From contig PKUO01000105.1 in the NCBI GenBank assembly GCA_002869585.1, forward strand, positions 62,001-126,000: 64,000 nt of DNA. Reading direction: 5' to 3'. Position numbers and translations under genes: made by a program. Source of the stretch: Sedimenticola sp. GTDB lineage: Bacteria > Pseudomonadota > Gammaproteobacteria > Chromatiales > Chromatiaceae. The notes under the pieces are model-generated. The model was not told the origin of the DNA, did no database searches, and was given only the letters and a program-made list of their open reading frames with translations. Below, piece by piece: positions 1-8,226 of this stretch; position 1 is the first letter of the stretch, and every line of letters starts with the position of its first letter.

Positions 1-1091
1 TCCTGGATCGGCTTGAGCTCCTGTAGCACCGCATCTATCACCGGCTGTTTGCACTCGATACAGCCTATGCTGGCGGATTTGCATCCATTCTGCACCCACT
101 GCTTCACATCCTCGCCCGAGTAGACCTCATGGAACTGCCAGACCGGGCATCGGGCCGGATCACCCGGATCGATGCGGCGTACCCGATTGGTATCGGTGGG
201 CATGGTTCTCAGGGCTTTTTCTATCACTTCAGGCTCTTCGCGTAAGGCGATGGTGTTGTTGTAGGACTTGGACATCTTCTGTCCATCCAGACCCGGCATC
301 TTCGAGGCCTTGGTCAACAGCGGTTGCGGTTCGGGCAGAATGATGCGACCGCTGCCCTCGAGATAACCGAATAGCCGCTCACGGTCGTTCACCGTGAGAT
401 TCTGCTGGCTTTCCAACAGCGCCTGGGCCGCCTCCAGGGATACGAGATCCCCCTGCTCCTGATAACCTTTACGGTAACGGTAGTAGAGTTTGGCGTTTTT
501 CTTACCCATCTTTTTCATCGCATGAATGGAGAGTTCTTCAAAATTCTGCTCACGCCCGTAGATGTGATTGAAGCGCCTGGCCACTTCTCGGGTCAGCTCG
601 ACGTGGGCCACCTGGTCCTCGCCCACCGGCACCAGACCAGCCTTGTACATCAGGATATCCGCCGCCTGCAGCAGCGGGTAGCCGAGAAAGCCGTAGGTCG
701 CCAGGTCCTTCTCTTTCAATTTTTCCTGCTGATCCTTGTAGCTGGGTACCCGTTCCAGCCAACCCAGCGGGGTGATCATCGACAGCAGCAGGTGAAACTC
801 CGCATGTTCGGGGATCTGCGACTGAATAAACAGCTTTGCCTCACCGTGGTTGACCCCGGCGGCCAGCCAGTCGATCACCATGTCCCAGATACTGTTGGGA
901 ATGATACTGGGGTCCTCATAGTGGGTGGTCAGCGCGTGCCAGTCGGCCACAAAAAAATAGCAGTCATACTCGTGCTGCAAATCGACCCAGTTTTTCAGCA
1001 CCCCGTGATAATGTCCAAGATGCAGGCGACCCGTGGGCCGCATCCCGGATAGAACCCTGGCATGCTGTGCAGAGATATTCAGTTTATCCAT
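1..1091 (-). CDS. trpS: Tryptophan-tRNA ligase, C-terminus cut by window edge
   Basis: Charges tRNA-Trp with tryptophan in the cytoplasm (class Ic aminoacyl-tRNA synthetase). I translated the minus strand from the ATG at 1089-1091 and found no stop to the window edge, giving 363 residues of an unfinished protein. The HIGH-type motif is HLGH near residue 29 (context RPTGRLHLGHYHG) and the KMSKS motif is intact (GQKMSKSYNNT). The frame is still open at residue 363, so this is the long form of about 400 residues rather than the 334-residue E. coli length. It starts 14 bases after the M50 protease stop and is probably the distal gene of a four-gene operon with rnm and yciO. Confidence 0.95.
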   Translation of the reverse strand, partial: MDKLNISAQHARVLSGMRPTGRLHLGHYHGVLKNWVDLQHEYDCYFFVADWHALTTHYEDPSIIPNSIWDMVIDWLAAGVNHGEAKLFIQSQIPEHAEFHLLLSMITPLGWLERVPSYKDQQEKLKEKDLATYGFLGYPLLQAADILMYKAGLVPVGEDQVAHVELTREVARRFNHIYGREQNFEELSIHAMKKMGKKNAKLYYRYRKGYQEQGDLVSLEAAQALLESQQNLTVNDRERLFGYLEGSGRIILPEPQPLLTKASKMPGLDGQKMSKSYNNTIALREEPEVIEKALRTMPTDTNRVRRIDPGDPARCPVWQFHEVYSGEDVKQWVQNGCKSASIGCIECKQPVIDAVLQELKPIQ

Positions 1092-1105
1092 TTGTATTAT
1101 TTACT

Positions 1106-1771
1106 TTAAAATATTTGTCTAACTATTTCAGATCCTGGTAAAATTTGTATTACCAGAGTCACCAGTGGCCAGAGTATCTTACCCAGAATACCTGAGATCA
1201 ATAACCCGATAAGGATAATCATCCCGTAGGGTTCAAGCCGGGAAAATGCCAACGCAAATTTTGGCGGCAGCAGTGAGTTGAGAATCCGCCCGCCATCCAG
1301 CGGGAGTATCGGCAACAGGTTGAGCACCATCAGTACCGAGTTGAACAGCACCCCGGCACCGGCCATGTAGATCATGGGTACGGCGGCCCATTTATAGTCT
1401 GGAAGCAGAGCAACGCCCAGCAGAATCAACAACGACCAGCCCAGAGCCATGAGCAGATTGGCCCCCGGCCCCGCCATTGCCACCAGTGCCATGTCGCGAC
1501 GCGGATTGCGCAAATTGCGCCAGGTGACCGGCACCGGCTTGGCCCAGCCGAAGATGAACCCACTCAGAAAGAAGGTCAACAGGGGAACCAGCACAGTCCC
1601 CATCGGATCGATATGCTTCAGGGGATTCGAGGTTACCCGTCCAAGCATCAGCGCGGTTTTGTCACCGCACCGGTTCGCCATCCAGCCGTGTGCCGCCTCA
1701 TGCAGGGTAATGGCAAACAGGATGGGAATCGCAAATACAGCGATCTTCTGAATAATCGTTAAGGCTTCCAT
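1106..1771 (-). CDS. Site-2 protease family (M50) membrane zinc metalloprotease
   Basis: A 221-residue polytopic membrane protein of the M50 / site-2 protease family, which cleaves substrates within or near the membrane. The zinc-binding HExxH motif is seen as HEAAH near residue 24 inside the first hydrophobic segment. The second conserved motif appears late as N-LLPILPLDGGRIL, whose Asp is the third zinc ligand in the family. At least four further hydrophobic segments are visible. Its place between yciO and trpS is a common gammaproteobacterial arrangement. The physiological substrate is not known for this subgroup. Start ATG at 1769-1771. Confidence 0.88.
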   Translation of the reverse strand: MEALTIIQKIAVFAIPILFAITLHEAAHGWMANRCGDKTALMLGRVTSNPLKHIDPMGTVLVPLLTFFLSGFIFGWAKPVPVTWRNLRNPRRDMALVAMAGPGANLLMALGWSLLILLGVALLPDYKWAAVPMIYMAGAGVLFNSVLMVLNLLPILPLDGGRILNSLLPPKFALAFSRLEPYGMIILIGLLISGILGKILWPLVTLVIQILPGSEIVRQIF

Positions 1772-1810
1772 CAGCGGATTATACCCATCTCGACCCCTGC
1801 CGGCAGTCCC

Positions 1811-2434
1811 TTAGACATCAAACAACGAGGCATCGCCCTTGCCTACCCGGATAATCTGCGGCGTATCATCGATCATATCGACCACGGTGGTTGGCTCAAA
1901 GCCGCAATAGCCACCATCGATCACCAGATCGACATCGTGTCCGAGTATGTCGCGCATCTCATAGGGATCGGTCATCGGCTCGTTGTCTCCGGGCAGCAGC
2001 AGAGTCGAGCTCATCAGCGGCTCGCCGAGCTCGTCAATCAGGCTCTGAACGATCTTGTTGTCCGGGATGCGTATACCGATGGATTTACGCTTCGGGTGCT
2101 GCAGTCGCCGGGGAACCTGCTTGGTGGCCTGAAAAATGAACGTGTAGGCGCCGGGCGTAAGCGCTTTCAGCATACGATAGTGTTGATTGCCCACCTTAGC
2201 GTAGTGGGCGATCTCGGACAGATCCCGGCAAACCAGGGTGAAATTGTGCTTTTCATCGAGCTGCCTGATGCGTCGAATCCGCTCCATCGCGGCCTTGTAG
2301 CCAATATGACAACCCAGGGCGTAGCTGGAGTCGGTGGGATAGATCACCAGTCCGCCTTTATGTATGATTTCAACCGCGTTTCGGATTAGCCTGATCTGCG
2401 GGTTATCAGGGTGTATCTGGAAAAATTGCGCCAT
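1811..2434 (-). CDS. yciO: YciO, Sua5/YrdC/YciO-family protein
   Basis: A 207-residue protein of the Sua5/YrdC/YciO family, the fold that makes threonylcarbamoyl-AMP for the t6A tRNA modification. YciO members are paralogs of YrdC whose cellular role is less certain. Visible family features are the N-terminal KGGLVIYPTDSSYALGC segment with a KRKS stretch (PKRKSIGIRIPDN) typical of the nucleotide site. I chose the ATG at 2432-2434 (MAQFFQIHP) instead of the longer frame from 2494. The longer start would overlap rnm by 34 bases, and the short form matches the 206 residues of E. coli YciO. It lies directly downstream of rnm, the same pair as yciV-yciO in E. coli. Confidence 0.9.
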   Translation of the reverse strand: MAQFFQIHPDNPQIRLIRNAVEIIHKGGLVIYPTDSSYALGCHIGYKAAMERIRRIRQLDEKHNFTLVCRDLSEIAHYAKVGNQHYRMLKALTPGAYTFIFQATKQVPRRLQHPKRKSIGIRIPDNKIVQSLIDELGEPLMSSTLLLPGDNEPMTDPYEMRDILGHDVDLVIDGGYCGFEPTTVVDMIDDTPQIIRVGKGDASLFDV

Positions 2435-2460
2435 AAAAAAACTGTCAGACTCCGGGTAAT

Positions 2461-3318
2461 TCAAGCCGTTTTTGCCATGCGCTGGATGGGCCAATCACGC
2501 CATATCGGCACAACGCCGTCTGGCAGCTGGGTCAGACGGCCCAACTCCACCCAGGGATTCTCGGGTCCGTGAAAATCTGAACCCGCTGAACCCTTGAGAG
2601 AGAAATCCTTGGCGTGTCGCGCCATGGTGAAATTGTCATCGCGGCTGTGACTGCCGGAGACCACCTCGAGGGCATCACCACCGGCTTCGACAAATTCTGC
2701 AATCAGGCGTCGCAGCTTGGTCCGGGTAAACGGGTAACGTGCCGGATGAGCAATCACTGCCTCGCCTCCTGCGGCCTTGATCCAACCCACCGCATCTTCG
2801 AGTTCCGCCCATTGCCCGGGAACATGTCCTGGCTTCCCTCGAGTCAGATATTTCTGAAATACCTTTTTTGTTTCAGTCACATAACCCTGATTCACAAGAA
2901 AGCGCGCGAAGTGTGTACGGCTGATCAAATGGCCATTTGACAGGGCCTTGGCCCCGTCATAGGCGCCCTCGATACCGGATTTTTCCAGCCGCCGTCCCAT
3001 CTCCTCTGCACGCCAATCCCTGAACTCCCTGAGCTTGACCAGCCCTTGCTGCAAAATCTGATTAGCGGGGTCTATCCCGAGTCCGACAATATGCACCACA
3101 TGGCTATTCCAGGTGACCGATATTTCGATACCGGGGACAAGCTGCAGTCCTGCGGTTTGGGCTGCAAGCGCGGCCTCGGTTATGCCCTCGGTGGTGTCAT
3201 GATCGGTAAGAGAGAGCACATCGACACCCGCCGCTGCTGCATGCTCGACCAGCAGCCTGGGCGCGAGCGTCCCATCCGAAGCGGTTGAGTGAGAATGTAG
3301 ATCGAAACTCATTGTCAT
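2461..3318 (-). CDS. rnm: PHP-domain phosphoesterase, RNase AM (YciV) type
   Basis: A 285-residue PHP-domain protein. E. coli YciV/RNase AM removes 5' nucleotides from short RNA and 3',5'-bisphosphate nucleotides, and I assign the same role by family and neighbourhood. Metal-binding motifs seen are FDLHSHSTASDG at the N-terminus, SLTDHDTTEG near residue 37, the EI of PGIEIS, the histidine of VIAHPARYP and the C-terminal GSDFHGP. The start may be the ATG at 3316-3318 or the one at 3310-3312 (MSFDLHSH), two codons later. It is divergent from the gene at 3391 and probably heads the rnm-yciO-M50-trpS operon. Confidence 0.92.
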   Translation of the reverse strand: MTMSFDLHSHSTASDGTLAPRLLVEHAAAAGVDVLSLTDHDTTEGITEAALAAQTAGLQLVPGIEISVTWNSHVVHIVGLGIDPANQILQQGLVKLREFRDWRAEEMGRRLEKSGIEGAYDGAKALSNGHLISRTHFARFLVNQGYVTETKKVFQKYLTRGKPGHVPGQWAELEDAVGWIKAAGGEAVIAHPARYPFTRTKLRRLIAEFVEAGGDALEVVSGSHSRDDNFTMARHAKDFSLKGSAGSDFHGPENPWVELGRLTQLPDGVVPIWRDWPIQRMAKTA

Positions 3319-3390
3319 CCGCGAATTGTACCCTAAAGCTCATCCCGAAGACGTAGCTATTTGGGGGCTTTACAGTCTAGAATTGCAGCC

Positions 3391-4143
3391 ATGATTATCC
3401 CACCTGCAGATATAAACTGGTTCGCTGAACAATTTGCCGATATCTCCCAGAAGATGCTGGACGCCTGGGAAGACGCCGGAAAACCCACCGTTGGCGATGA
3501 GCCCTCGCCGGATCTCCTGTGTGACGCCATGGATCAACTGATTGATTTATTGAAGATTATCGACAGTGGTACACCCAAGGAAAACGATCCATCCGTGAAT
3601 GAAGATGCGGATATCACAGAACTGGGTGATTATGGCCTGAGCATTCTGGAAGAGTTCATCAACCTCGCCGAGGCCTTTAATCTGCCTGAGCAGATTCCGA
3701 ACTGGGAGCAGTTGTCCATCGCCCTTGGGCGCTGGGTTATTATCCATGAAGGGGAGGTGTCGATTCTCTCGTCGGTGGTCAATGGCCTCGCCTACCTCGC
3801 CAACCATACAACCGAGCAGGTGATGCTGGAAGGACTCTACCTGGTGATGTCGGAGATCGTTGAGGCCGTGCCACTGTCTTCCATTGAGGACAGTGACAGT
3901 GATGACCCACTTGAACCCTGGCGCATTTTGATTTTCAATCGCGCCATTGTCGCCACCCGCGTCTTTTCACCCCGGCTGATGGATGAATCCTTCAGGGATA
4001 TTGCCGAGTACTTCCCCAACGAAGCGCCGGATTTTTTCCGGGAAGGCATGGAGCAGATGGATATTCAGGGCTACCCACAGGAAGTCCGGGAGGTCATGGA
4101 GAGCTATTACAATACCTGGCCGATGAAACGCACCCTACACTAA
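3391..4143 (+). CDS. Unrecognised acidic soluble protein
   Basis: A 250-residue protein I do not recognise. It is acidic and predicted soluble, with no signal peptide or membrane segment, and consists mostly of amphipathic helices (for example DAMDQLIDLLKIID and LGDYGLSILEEFINLAEAF). A strongly acidic patch, EDSDSDDPLEP, lies near residue 170. The frame is also open from a TTG at 3361, but the ATG at 3391 (MIIPPADIN) is the more natural start. The gene is divergent from rnm and is followed after 14 bases by yciB and then yciI, so it probably shares their transcript. Codon use looks like its neighbours. Confidence 0.75.
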   Translation: MIIPPADINWFAEQFADISQKMLDAWEDAGKPTVGDEPSPDLLCDAMDQLIDLLKIIDSGTPKENDPSVNEDADITELGDYGLSILEEFINLAEAFNLPEQIPNWEQLSIALGRWVIIHEGEVSILSSVVNGLAYLANHTTEQVMLEGLYLVMSEIVEAVPLSSIEDSDSDDPLEPWRILIFNRAIVATRVFSPRLMDESFRDIAEYFPNEAPDFFREGMEQMDIQGYPQEVREVMESYYNTWPMKRTLH

Positions 4144-4157
4144 GGTTTTTTGTCCCT

Positions 4158-4709
4158 ATGAAGTTTTTAACCGATTTTTTTCCGATACTGCTGTTTTTTA
4201 TCGCCTACAAGATGTACGACATCTATGTGGCAACCGCTGTGGCCATCGCCTCCTCGGCCATCCAGGTCGGCTTCGCATGGTTCCGCCATAGAAAAGTGGA
4301 AAAGATGCACCTGATCACCCTGTTGTTGCTGGTGGTATTCGGCGGCATGACCCTGCTGCTCCGAGACCCGGTGTTCATCAAGTGGAAACCGACCGTGGTC
4401 AACATACTCTTCGGCATGGCCTTTATCGGTAGCCAGTTCATTGGTGAAAAGAACATCATCGAACGCATGATGGGCCATGCCGTTGAACTGCCCTCGATTG
4501 CCTGGACACGGCTGAACATGGCCTGGAGCCTGTTTTTCTTCGCCATGGCAGCGACCAATCTGTTTGTCGCCTACAACTTTTCGGAAGAGACCTGGGTAAA
4601 CTTCAAGTTGTTCGGGATGTTGGGCATGACCTTTCTATTCGTCATCATCCAATCCATTTACATTGCCCGGCATATCCAGGAACAGCCGCCTGCAACGGAG
4701 GAGTCCTGA
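4158..4709 (+). CDS. yciB: Septation protein A / YciB inner-membrane protein
   Basis: A 183-residue polytopic inner-membrane protein of the YciB (IspA, intracellular septation) family, linked to cell-envelope integrity and division. The N-terminus MKFLTDFFPILLFFIAYK is characteristic, followed by about five hydrophobic helices and the family segment KPTVVNILFGMAFIGSQF. Length is close to the 179 residues of E. coli. Its stop codon TGA abuts the GTG start of yciI, which indicates translational coupling; yciB and yciI are also near each other in E. coli. Confidence 0.93.
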   Translation: MKFLTDFFPILLFFIAYKMYDIYVATAVAIASSAIQVGFAWFRHRKVEKMHLITLLLLVVFGGMTLLLRDPVFIKWKPTVVNILFGMAFIGSQFIGEKNIIERMMGHAVELPSIAWTRLNMAWSLFFFAMAATNLFVAYNFSEETWVNFKLFGMLGMTFLFVIIQSIYIARHIQEQPPATEES

Positions 4710-5009
4710 GTGTTATACGCCATCATTGGAACCGATAGGGAAGACAGCCTGGAAGCACGCCTGCAGGCGCGCCCGGAACATGTAGAGCGCCTCAAGTCAC
4801 TGCAAGCGGACGGCAGACTGTTATTGGCAGGTCCTCATCCCGCACTGGACTGCGAAGACCCGGGCCCGGCGGGTTTCACCGGCAGCCTGATCGTTGCCGA
4901 ATTCGACTCCCTTGAGCAGGCCCGGGAGTGGGCGGACGCCGATCCCTACACCACAACCGGGGTGTTCGCCAGCGTCCTGGTAAAACCCTTCAAAAAGGTC
5001 CTGCCCTGA
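4710..5009 (+). CDS. yciI: YciI family protein
   Basis: A 99-residue YciI-like protein, a small ferredoxin-like dimeric alpha/beta barrel of uncertain activity. The family histidine-aspartate pair lies in [13 protein letters not shown] and the conserved C-terminal segment is [10 protein letters not shown]. The start is GTG at 4710-4712, immediately after the yciB stop; no ATG offers a better start. Upstream 'ggaggag' inside the end of yciB is a good ribosome-binding site. Length matches E. coli YciI (98 residues). Confidence 0.92.
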   Translation: MLYAIIGTDREDSLEARLQARPEHVERLKSLQADGRLLLAGPHPALDCEDPGPAGFTGSLIVAEFDSLEQAREWADADPYTTTGVFASVLVKPFKKVLP

Positions 5010-5061
5010 TAGTGGCCGGATCAAACCTGACAACACGCCATCCAACAATAGCGAAGAAATC

Positions 5062-5922
5062 ATGAAATTCAGACCGATAACATTTATCACGACCCTCCTC
5101 GTCAGCTCGCTGTTACTCCCGGTCAGTGTCGCGGCACAGAGTGCCGATAACACGGAGAGTGAATCGCTGGTAATAATCAACGGCCAGCCTATCACCGAGG
5201 ATCTATTCAGGGCTTACTTTGCGGTACGCCACAAAAATCAGGGGCATAACAAAGGCATCACGCCCCAGGAACAGATGGCTATCATCAACGAACTGATCAA
5301 TTACACCCTGCTCGCCCAGGATGCGGAAGCCAACAAGCTGACAGACAATCCTGCCATTGACGCGCAGATCAAGCTAAGTCGCAGTCAATTGCTGGCCAAT
5401 GCAGCGATACAGCACTATTTTGCAGCGCACCCGGTCCAGGAAGAGACCCTGAAGCAACGCTATCAGGAGAGATTCAAAAACGCCAATAACAGCGAGTACA
5501 AAACCAGTCATATCCTGGTTGAAAGTGAAGATGAGGCGAAAAATCTGGTTACTGAGCTGGAAAATGGCGCGAATTTCGGAGAATTGGCAAAAAGCAATTC
5601 CAAGGATACTTCATCAGAGGCCGGTGGGTCACTTGACTGGTTTTCAGCGGGACAGATGATACCTGAGTATGAACAGGCCGTTGCTGAACTGAAAGAGGGA
5701 GGCTACACCCATACCCCGGTGAAAACAGACTTTGGCTGGCACATTATTTTGCTGGAAAAGACCCGCAGCGTACCTCAACCGGCCTTTGAAGAGCTACGCG
5801 GCGATCTGCTGCAAGAGATCAGACAAGAACAGATGAACTCCCGTATCCGGGAACTGCGCGAGAAAGGTGAGATTAAATTCAAGACCACACAGGCTGACAA
5901 GGCAACAACAAAAACTGACTGA
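5062..5922 (+). CDS. Exported parvulin-type peptidyl-prolyl isomerase
   Basis: A 286-residue PpiC/SurA-type isomerase that probably helps fold secreted proteins. Residues 1-26 form a signal peptide (hydrophobic run ITTLLVSSLLLPVSVAA). Residues about 35-125 resemble the SurA N-terminal chaperone region. The parvulin domain follows at about 145-235, with KTSHILVESEDEA and FGWHIILLE. The C-terminus is charged and lacks a lipobox or anchor, so it is likely periplasmic. It follows yciI by 52 bases and runs convergently into moaA with only two bases between the stops. Confidence 0.88.
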   Translation: MKFRPITFITTLLVSSLLLPVSVAAQSADNTESESLVIINGQPITEDLFRAYFAVRHKNQGHNKGITPQEQMAIINELINYTLLAQDAEANKLTDNPAIDAQIKLSRSQLLANAAIQHYFAAHPVQEETLKQRYQERFKNANNSEYKTSHILVESEDEAKNLVTELENGANFGELAKSNSKDTSSEAGGSLDWFSAGQMIPEYEQAVAELKEGGYTHTPVKTDFGWHIILLEKTRSVPQPAFEELRGDLLQEIRQEQMNSRIRELREKGEIKFKTTQADKATTKTD

Positions 5923-5924
5923 GT

Positions 5925-6905
5925 TCAACCACCAGTCATGGACATGATGCGCACCACCTGGTCCGGCTTGCTATTGAATTCATGCTTTTCAGGCTTTTGC
6001 AGAATCGCCTGATGGATGGCCTGTTCGAGTTCCGCGTCCGACAGCCCCTGACGGACCAGCGGACGCAGCTCCAGCTTGTCATGCTGGCCAAGGCAGAGGT
6101 AGAGGGTTCCTTCCGAGGAGAGGCGTACCCGATTGCAGTCACCGCAAAAATGTTGTGACATCGGTGTGATAAAGCCGAACTTGAGCCGCCCGCCAACCAC
6201 CTTCAGGTACTTTGCCGGCCCAGCCCCTTTCATCTTCGCCGGTTCCAGGGCAAAGCGGGTTTCGATGATCTTGATGATTTCATCCATCCCGACATAATTA
6301 TCAGTCGCCTCCTGGCCGGCAGCACCGATTGGCATGGTTTCGATGAAACGCAGGGTGAAGTGGTTCTCAAGACAGAAATCGACCATATCGCCGACCTCAC
6401 CCAGGTTCAGGTCACGCATCACCACCATGTTGATCTTAATGGGATGCAGACCCGCTGCCTTGGCGGCCATCAGGCCATCGATCACCTTGTTCAGATCACC
6501 CTGGGTAATCTGTTTGAATACATCCGGTTTGAGCGAATCCAGGCTGACATTGATTCTGGAGACACCCGCCTGCTTCAGAGTTGTCGCATGCTGCGCCAGT
6601 TGTGAGGCGTTGGTGCTCATCGATAGATCATCGATTCCCGGCAGGGCGCCAATCTGGGTTACCATTTCAGCAATATCGCGCCGGACCAGCGGTTCTCCGC
6701 CAGTAAAACGTATTTTACTGACTCCCATACGACTGAAGATTCCCACCAGCCTGACGATTTCATCCAGGGTCAGACGGTTCTCGTTATCACTGAAATCCTT
6801 AAATCCCTTGGGAATACAGTAAAAGCAGCGGAAATCGCATCGATCAGTGACAGAAAGTCGCAAATATTCGATTTTTCGTCCAAATTGATCGATCAGCTCG
6901 GGCAT
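5925..6905 (-). CDS. moaA: GTP 3',8-cyclase MoaA
   Basis: Radical SAM enzyme that, with MoaC, turns GTP into cyclic pyranopterin monophosphate, the first step of molybdenum cofactor synthesis. The N-terminal cluster motif is CDFRCFYC near residue 24. The C-terminal cluster motif is CGDCNRVRLSSEGTLYLCLG, and the protein ends in the functionally important Gly-Gly. Length (326) fits E. coli MoaA (329). The SD-like AAGG lies eight bases before the ATG at 6903-6905. It lies downstream of napC, separated by a strong terminator hairpin, so it supplies the cofactor needed by NapA encoded upstream. Confidence 0.96.
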   Translation of the reverse strand: MPELIDQFGRKIEYLRLSVTDRCDFRCFYCIPKGFKDFSDNENRLTLDEIVRLVGIFSRMGVSKIRFTGGEPLVRRDIAEMVTQIGALPGIDDLSMSTNASQLAQHATTLKQAGVSRINVSLDSLKPDVFKQITQGDLNKVIDGLMAAKAAGLHPIKINMVVMRDLNLGEVGDMVDFCLENHFTLRFIETMPIGAAGQEATDNYVGMDEIIKIIETRFALEPAKMKGAGPAKYLKVVGGRLKFGFITPMSQHFCGDCNRVRLSSEGTLYLCLGQHDKLELRPLVRQGLSDAELEQAIHQAILQKPEKHEFNSKPDQVVRIMSMTGG

Positions 6906-6939
6906 ATATCACACCTTGATAGGCACATTTTTCACTGCA

Positions 6940-6990
6940 TGAAAAAACCAAGGCAGCGTCCAGAGACATCATCCTCTGGATCGCTGCCTT
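6940..6990 (-). terminator. Rho-independent terminator between napC and moaA
   Basis: On the minus strand the arms AAGGCAGCG and CGCTGCCTT plus the inner arms CCAGAG and CTCTGG form a stem of 15 pairs with a small internal bulge and an 8-base loop. A run of six T follows (six A at 6942-6947 on the plus strand). It begins 45 bases after the napC stop and ends only about 35 bases before moaA. Confidence 0.85.
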
Positions 6991-7034
6991 TAATCAATAG
7001 CGTTTTTACTGGGGTTTTCTTAATTTACCGGCTA

Positions 7035-7619
7035 TCAGCCTTCGTTGGTTGCATCTGCAGCGGGGTCATAGCCTGCAGGCAGACTGTGTGCAATACCCTT
7101 GTGGCAGTCGATACAGGTCTTTGTCGGTGAGTTGCCATCAACCGCTTCCCAGTAGTGTGGGTCATGGGCGTCCGCACTGCGGGAGTCCTGCTTATCCAGA
7201 TCCATCGATACGAACTTGTGGCAGTTACGGCATTCACGCGAGTCGGTCTTCTTCATTGCCCGCCATACATTGTTCGCCAGTTCAAGGCGCTTGGCCTCAA
7301 ATTTCTCAGGCGTGTCAATGGTTCCCAGGACCTTGTGGTAGAGCTCGTTACTAGCCTGGATCTTGCGAACGATCTTATGCACCCACTCTTTCGGTACATG
7401 ACAATCAGGACAAGTGGCCCGCACACCAGTACGGTTAGTGAAGTGAATGGTCTCTTTCAACTCCTGATATACATTCTCTTCCATCTCATGGCATGAAATA
7501 CAGAAGCTTTCGGTATTCGTCCACTCCATTGCCGTATTGAAACCGCCCCAGAGGATAATACCCAGGATTATGCCTATGACCAGGGTGCCAAACACACCGC
7601 GTTTTACAACTTTAGTCAT
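7035..7619 (-). CDS. napC: NapC/NirT-type tetraheme cytochrome c
   Basis: Membrane-anchored quinol dehydrogenase that passes electrons from the quinol pool to periplasmic NapB and NapA. One N-terminal helix (residues about 9-29) anchors the protein. Four CxxCH heme sites are present: CISCH, CPDCH, CRNCH and CIDCH. The 194 residues are typical. It is the last gene of the nap operon, separated from napB by a 119-base gap that holds a hairpin, and is followed by the terminator at 6940-6990. Start ATG at 7617-7619. Confidence 0.95.
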   Translation of the reverse strand: MTKVVKRGVFGTLVIGIILGIILWGGFNTAMEWTNTESFCISCHEMEENVYQELKETIHFTNRTGVRATCPDCHVPKEWVHKIVRKIQASNELYHKVLGTIDTPEKFEAKRLELANNVWRAMKKTDSRECRNCHKFVSMDLDKQDSRSADAHDPHYWEAVDGNSPTKTCIDCHKGIAHSLPAGYDPAADATNEG

Positions 7620-7681
7620 AATTATTACTCTTTTCGATTATTGTCAGGCCGATTCGCAGGCTGACATCTGTTTATATCCAA

Positions 7682-7735
7682 ATCGGTCCTGTCCAAGGGA
7701 CCCCTGGCCCAAATTGAGCCAGGGGCCAAACCGAT
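7682..7735 (-). promoter_or_regulatory. Intercistronic RNA hairpin between napB and napC
   Basis: Perfect 8-base arms CCCCTGGC (7701-7708) and GCCAGGGG (7718-7725) enclose a 9-base loop. Outer arms ATCGGT (7682-7687) and ACCGAT (7730-7735) could extend it. No T run follows in the minus direction, so it looks more like an mRNA processing or stability element, or a partial attenuator, than a terminator. Confidence 0.5.
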
Positions 7736-7738
7736 CAC

Positions 7739-8167
7739 TTATTTCGCGCCGATGAAGGTATTCTCTACCAGAGGATTCGCTTCCACCTGAGGAGCATGGC
7801 ACTGGTTACAGAAATAGCGTCGACTTGAAACAGTCTCCAGAACCTTGCCATCACGGTCAACGTAGTGGCTATCACCGGCCTTGGGCGCCTTTTTCTCTTC
7901 ATAGGTTTTTTCAGAGTGGCACTTCATGCAGGTGTTGACCTTCATGTTGATCTCTTCCTTGTCGATCTTATGCGGGATCATCGGTGGCTGGATCTTATAA
8001 CTTCTTTCAAATCCACCCTGAACCACCTGTTGCTTCTTCTGATCAGGTTCCTTGGCAGGATCCATCAGTTCCTGATTGCCACGCAGGAATTCAACACCCG
8101 CAAAGGCGCTTGAGGAAAATACAATGGTCGCCATGACCATCAGCAGGATTGTGATTGATTTTTTCAT
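7739..8167 (-). CDS. napB: NapB, diheme cytochrome c subunit of periplasmic nitrate reductase
   Basis: Small electron-transfer subunit that receives electrons from NapC and reduces NapA. Residues 1-23 are a signal peptide (ITILLMVMATIVFSSSAFA). Two heme motifs, CMKCH and CNQCH, are present. The NapB hallmark PPMIPHK lies before the first heme. I chose the ATG at 8165-8167 (MKKSITI) over the upstream in-frame ATG at 8188. GGAG sits six bases before the chosen ATG, and the signal peptide then begins properly. That gives 142 residues. Confidence 0.93.
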   Translation of the reverse strand: MKKSITILLMVMATIVFSSSAFAGVEFLRGNQELMDPAKEPDQKKQQVVQGGFERSYKIQPPMIPHKIDKEEINMKVNTCMKCHSEKTYEEKKAPKAGDSHYVDRDGKVLETVSSRRYFCNQCHAPQVEANPLVENTFIGAK

Positions 8168-8226
8168 ATCTATCTCCATCAAACTCACTGTTTGAAAAAT
8201 CTGTTCTAAGTCAGATGTACATCGGA

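Noticed and set aside
522-1052. Plus-strand open frame of 176 codons
   Set aside because: It lies opposite trpS, which has both HIGH and KMSKS motifs; the plus-strand product shows no family features.
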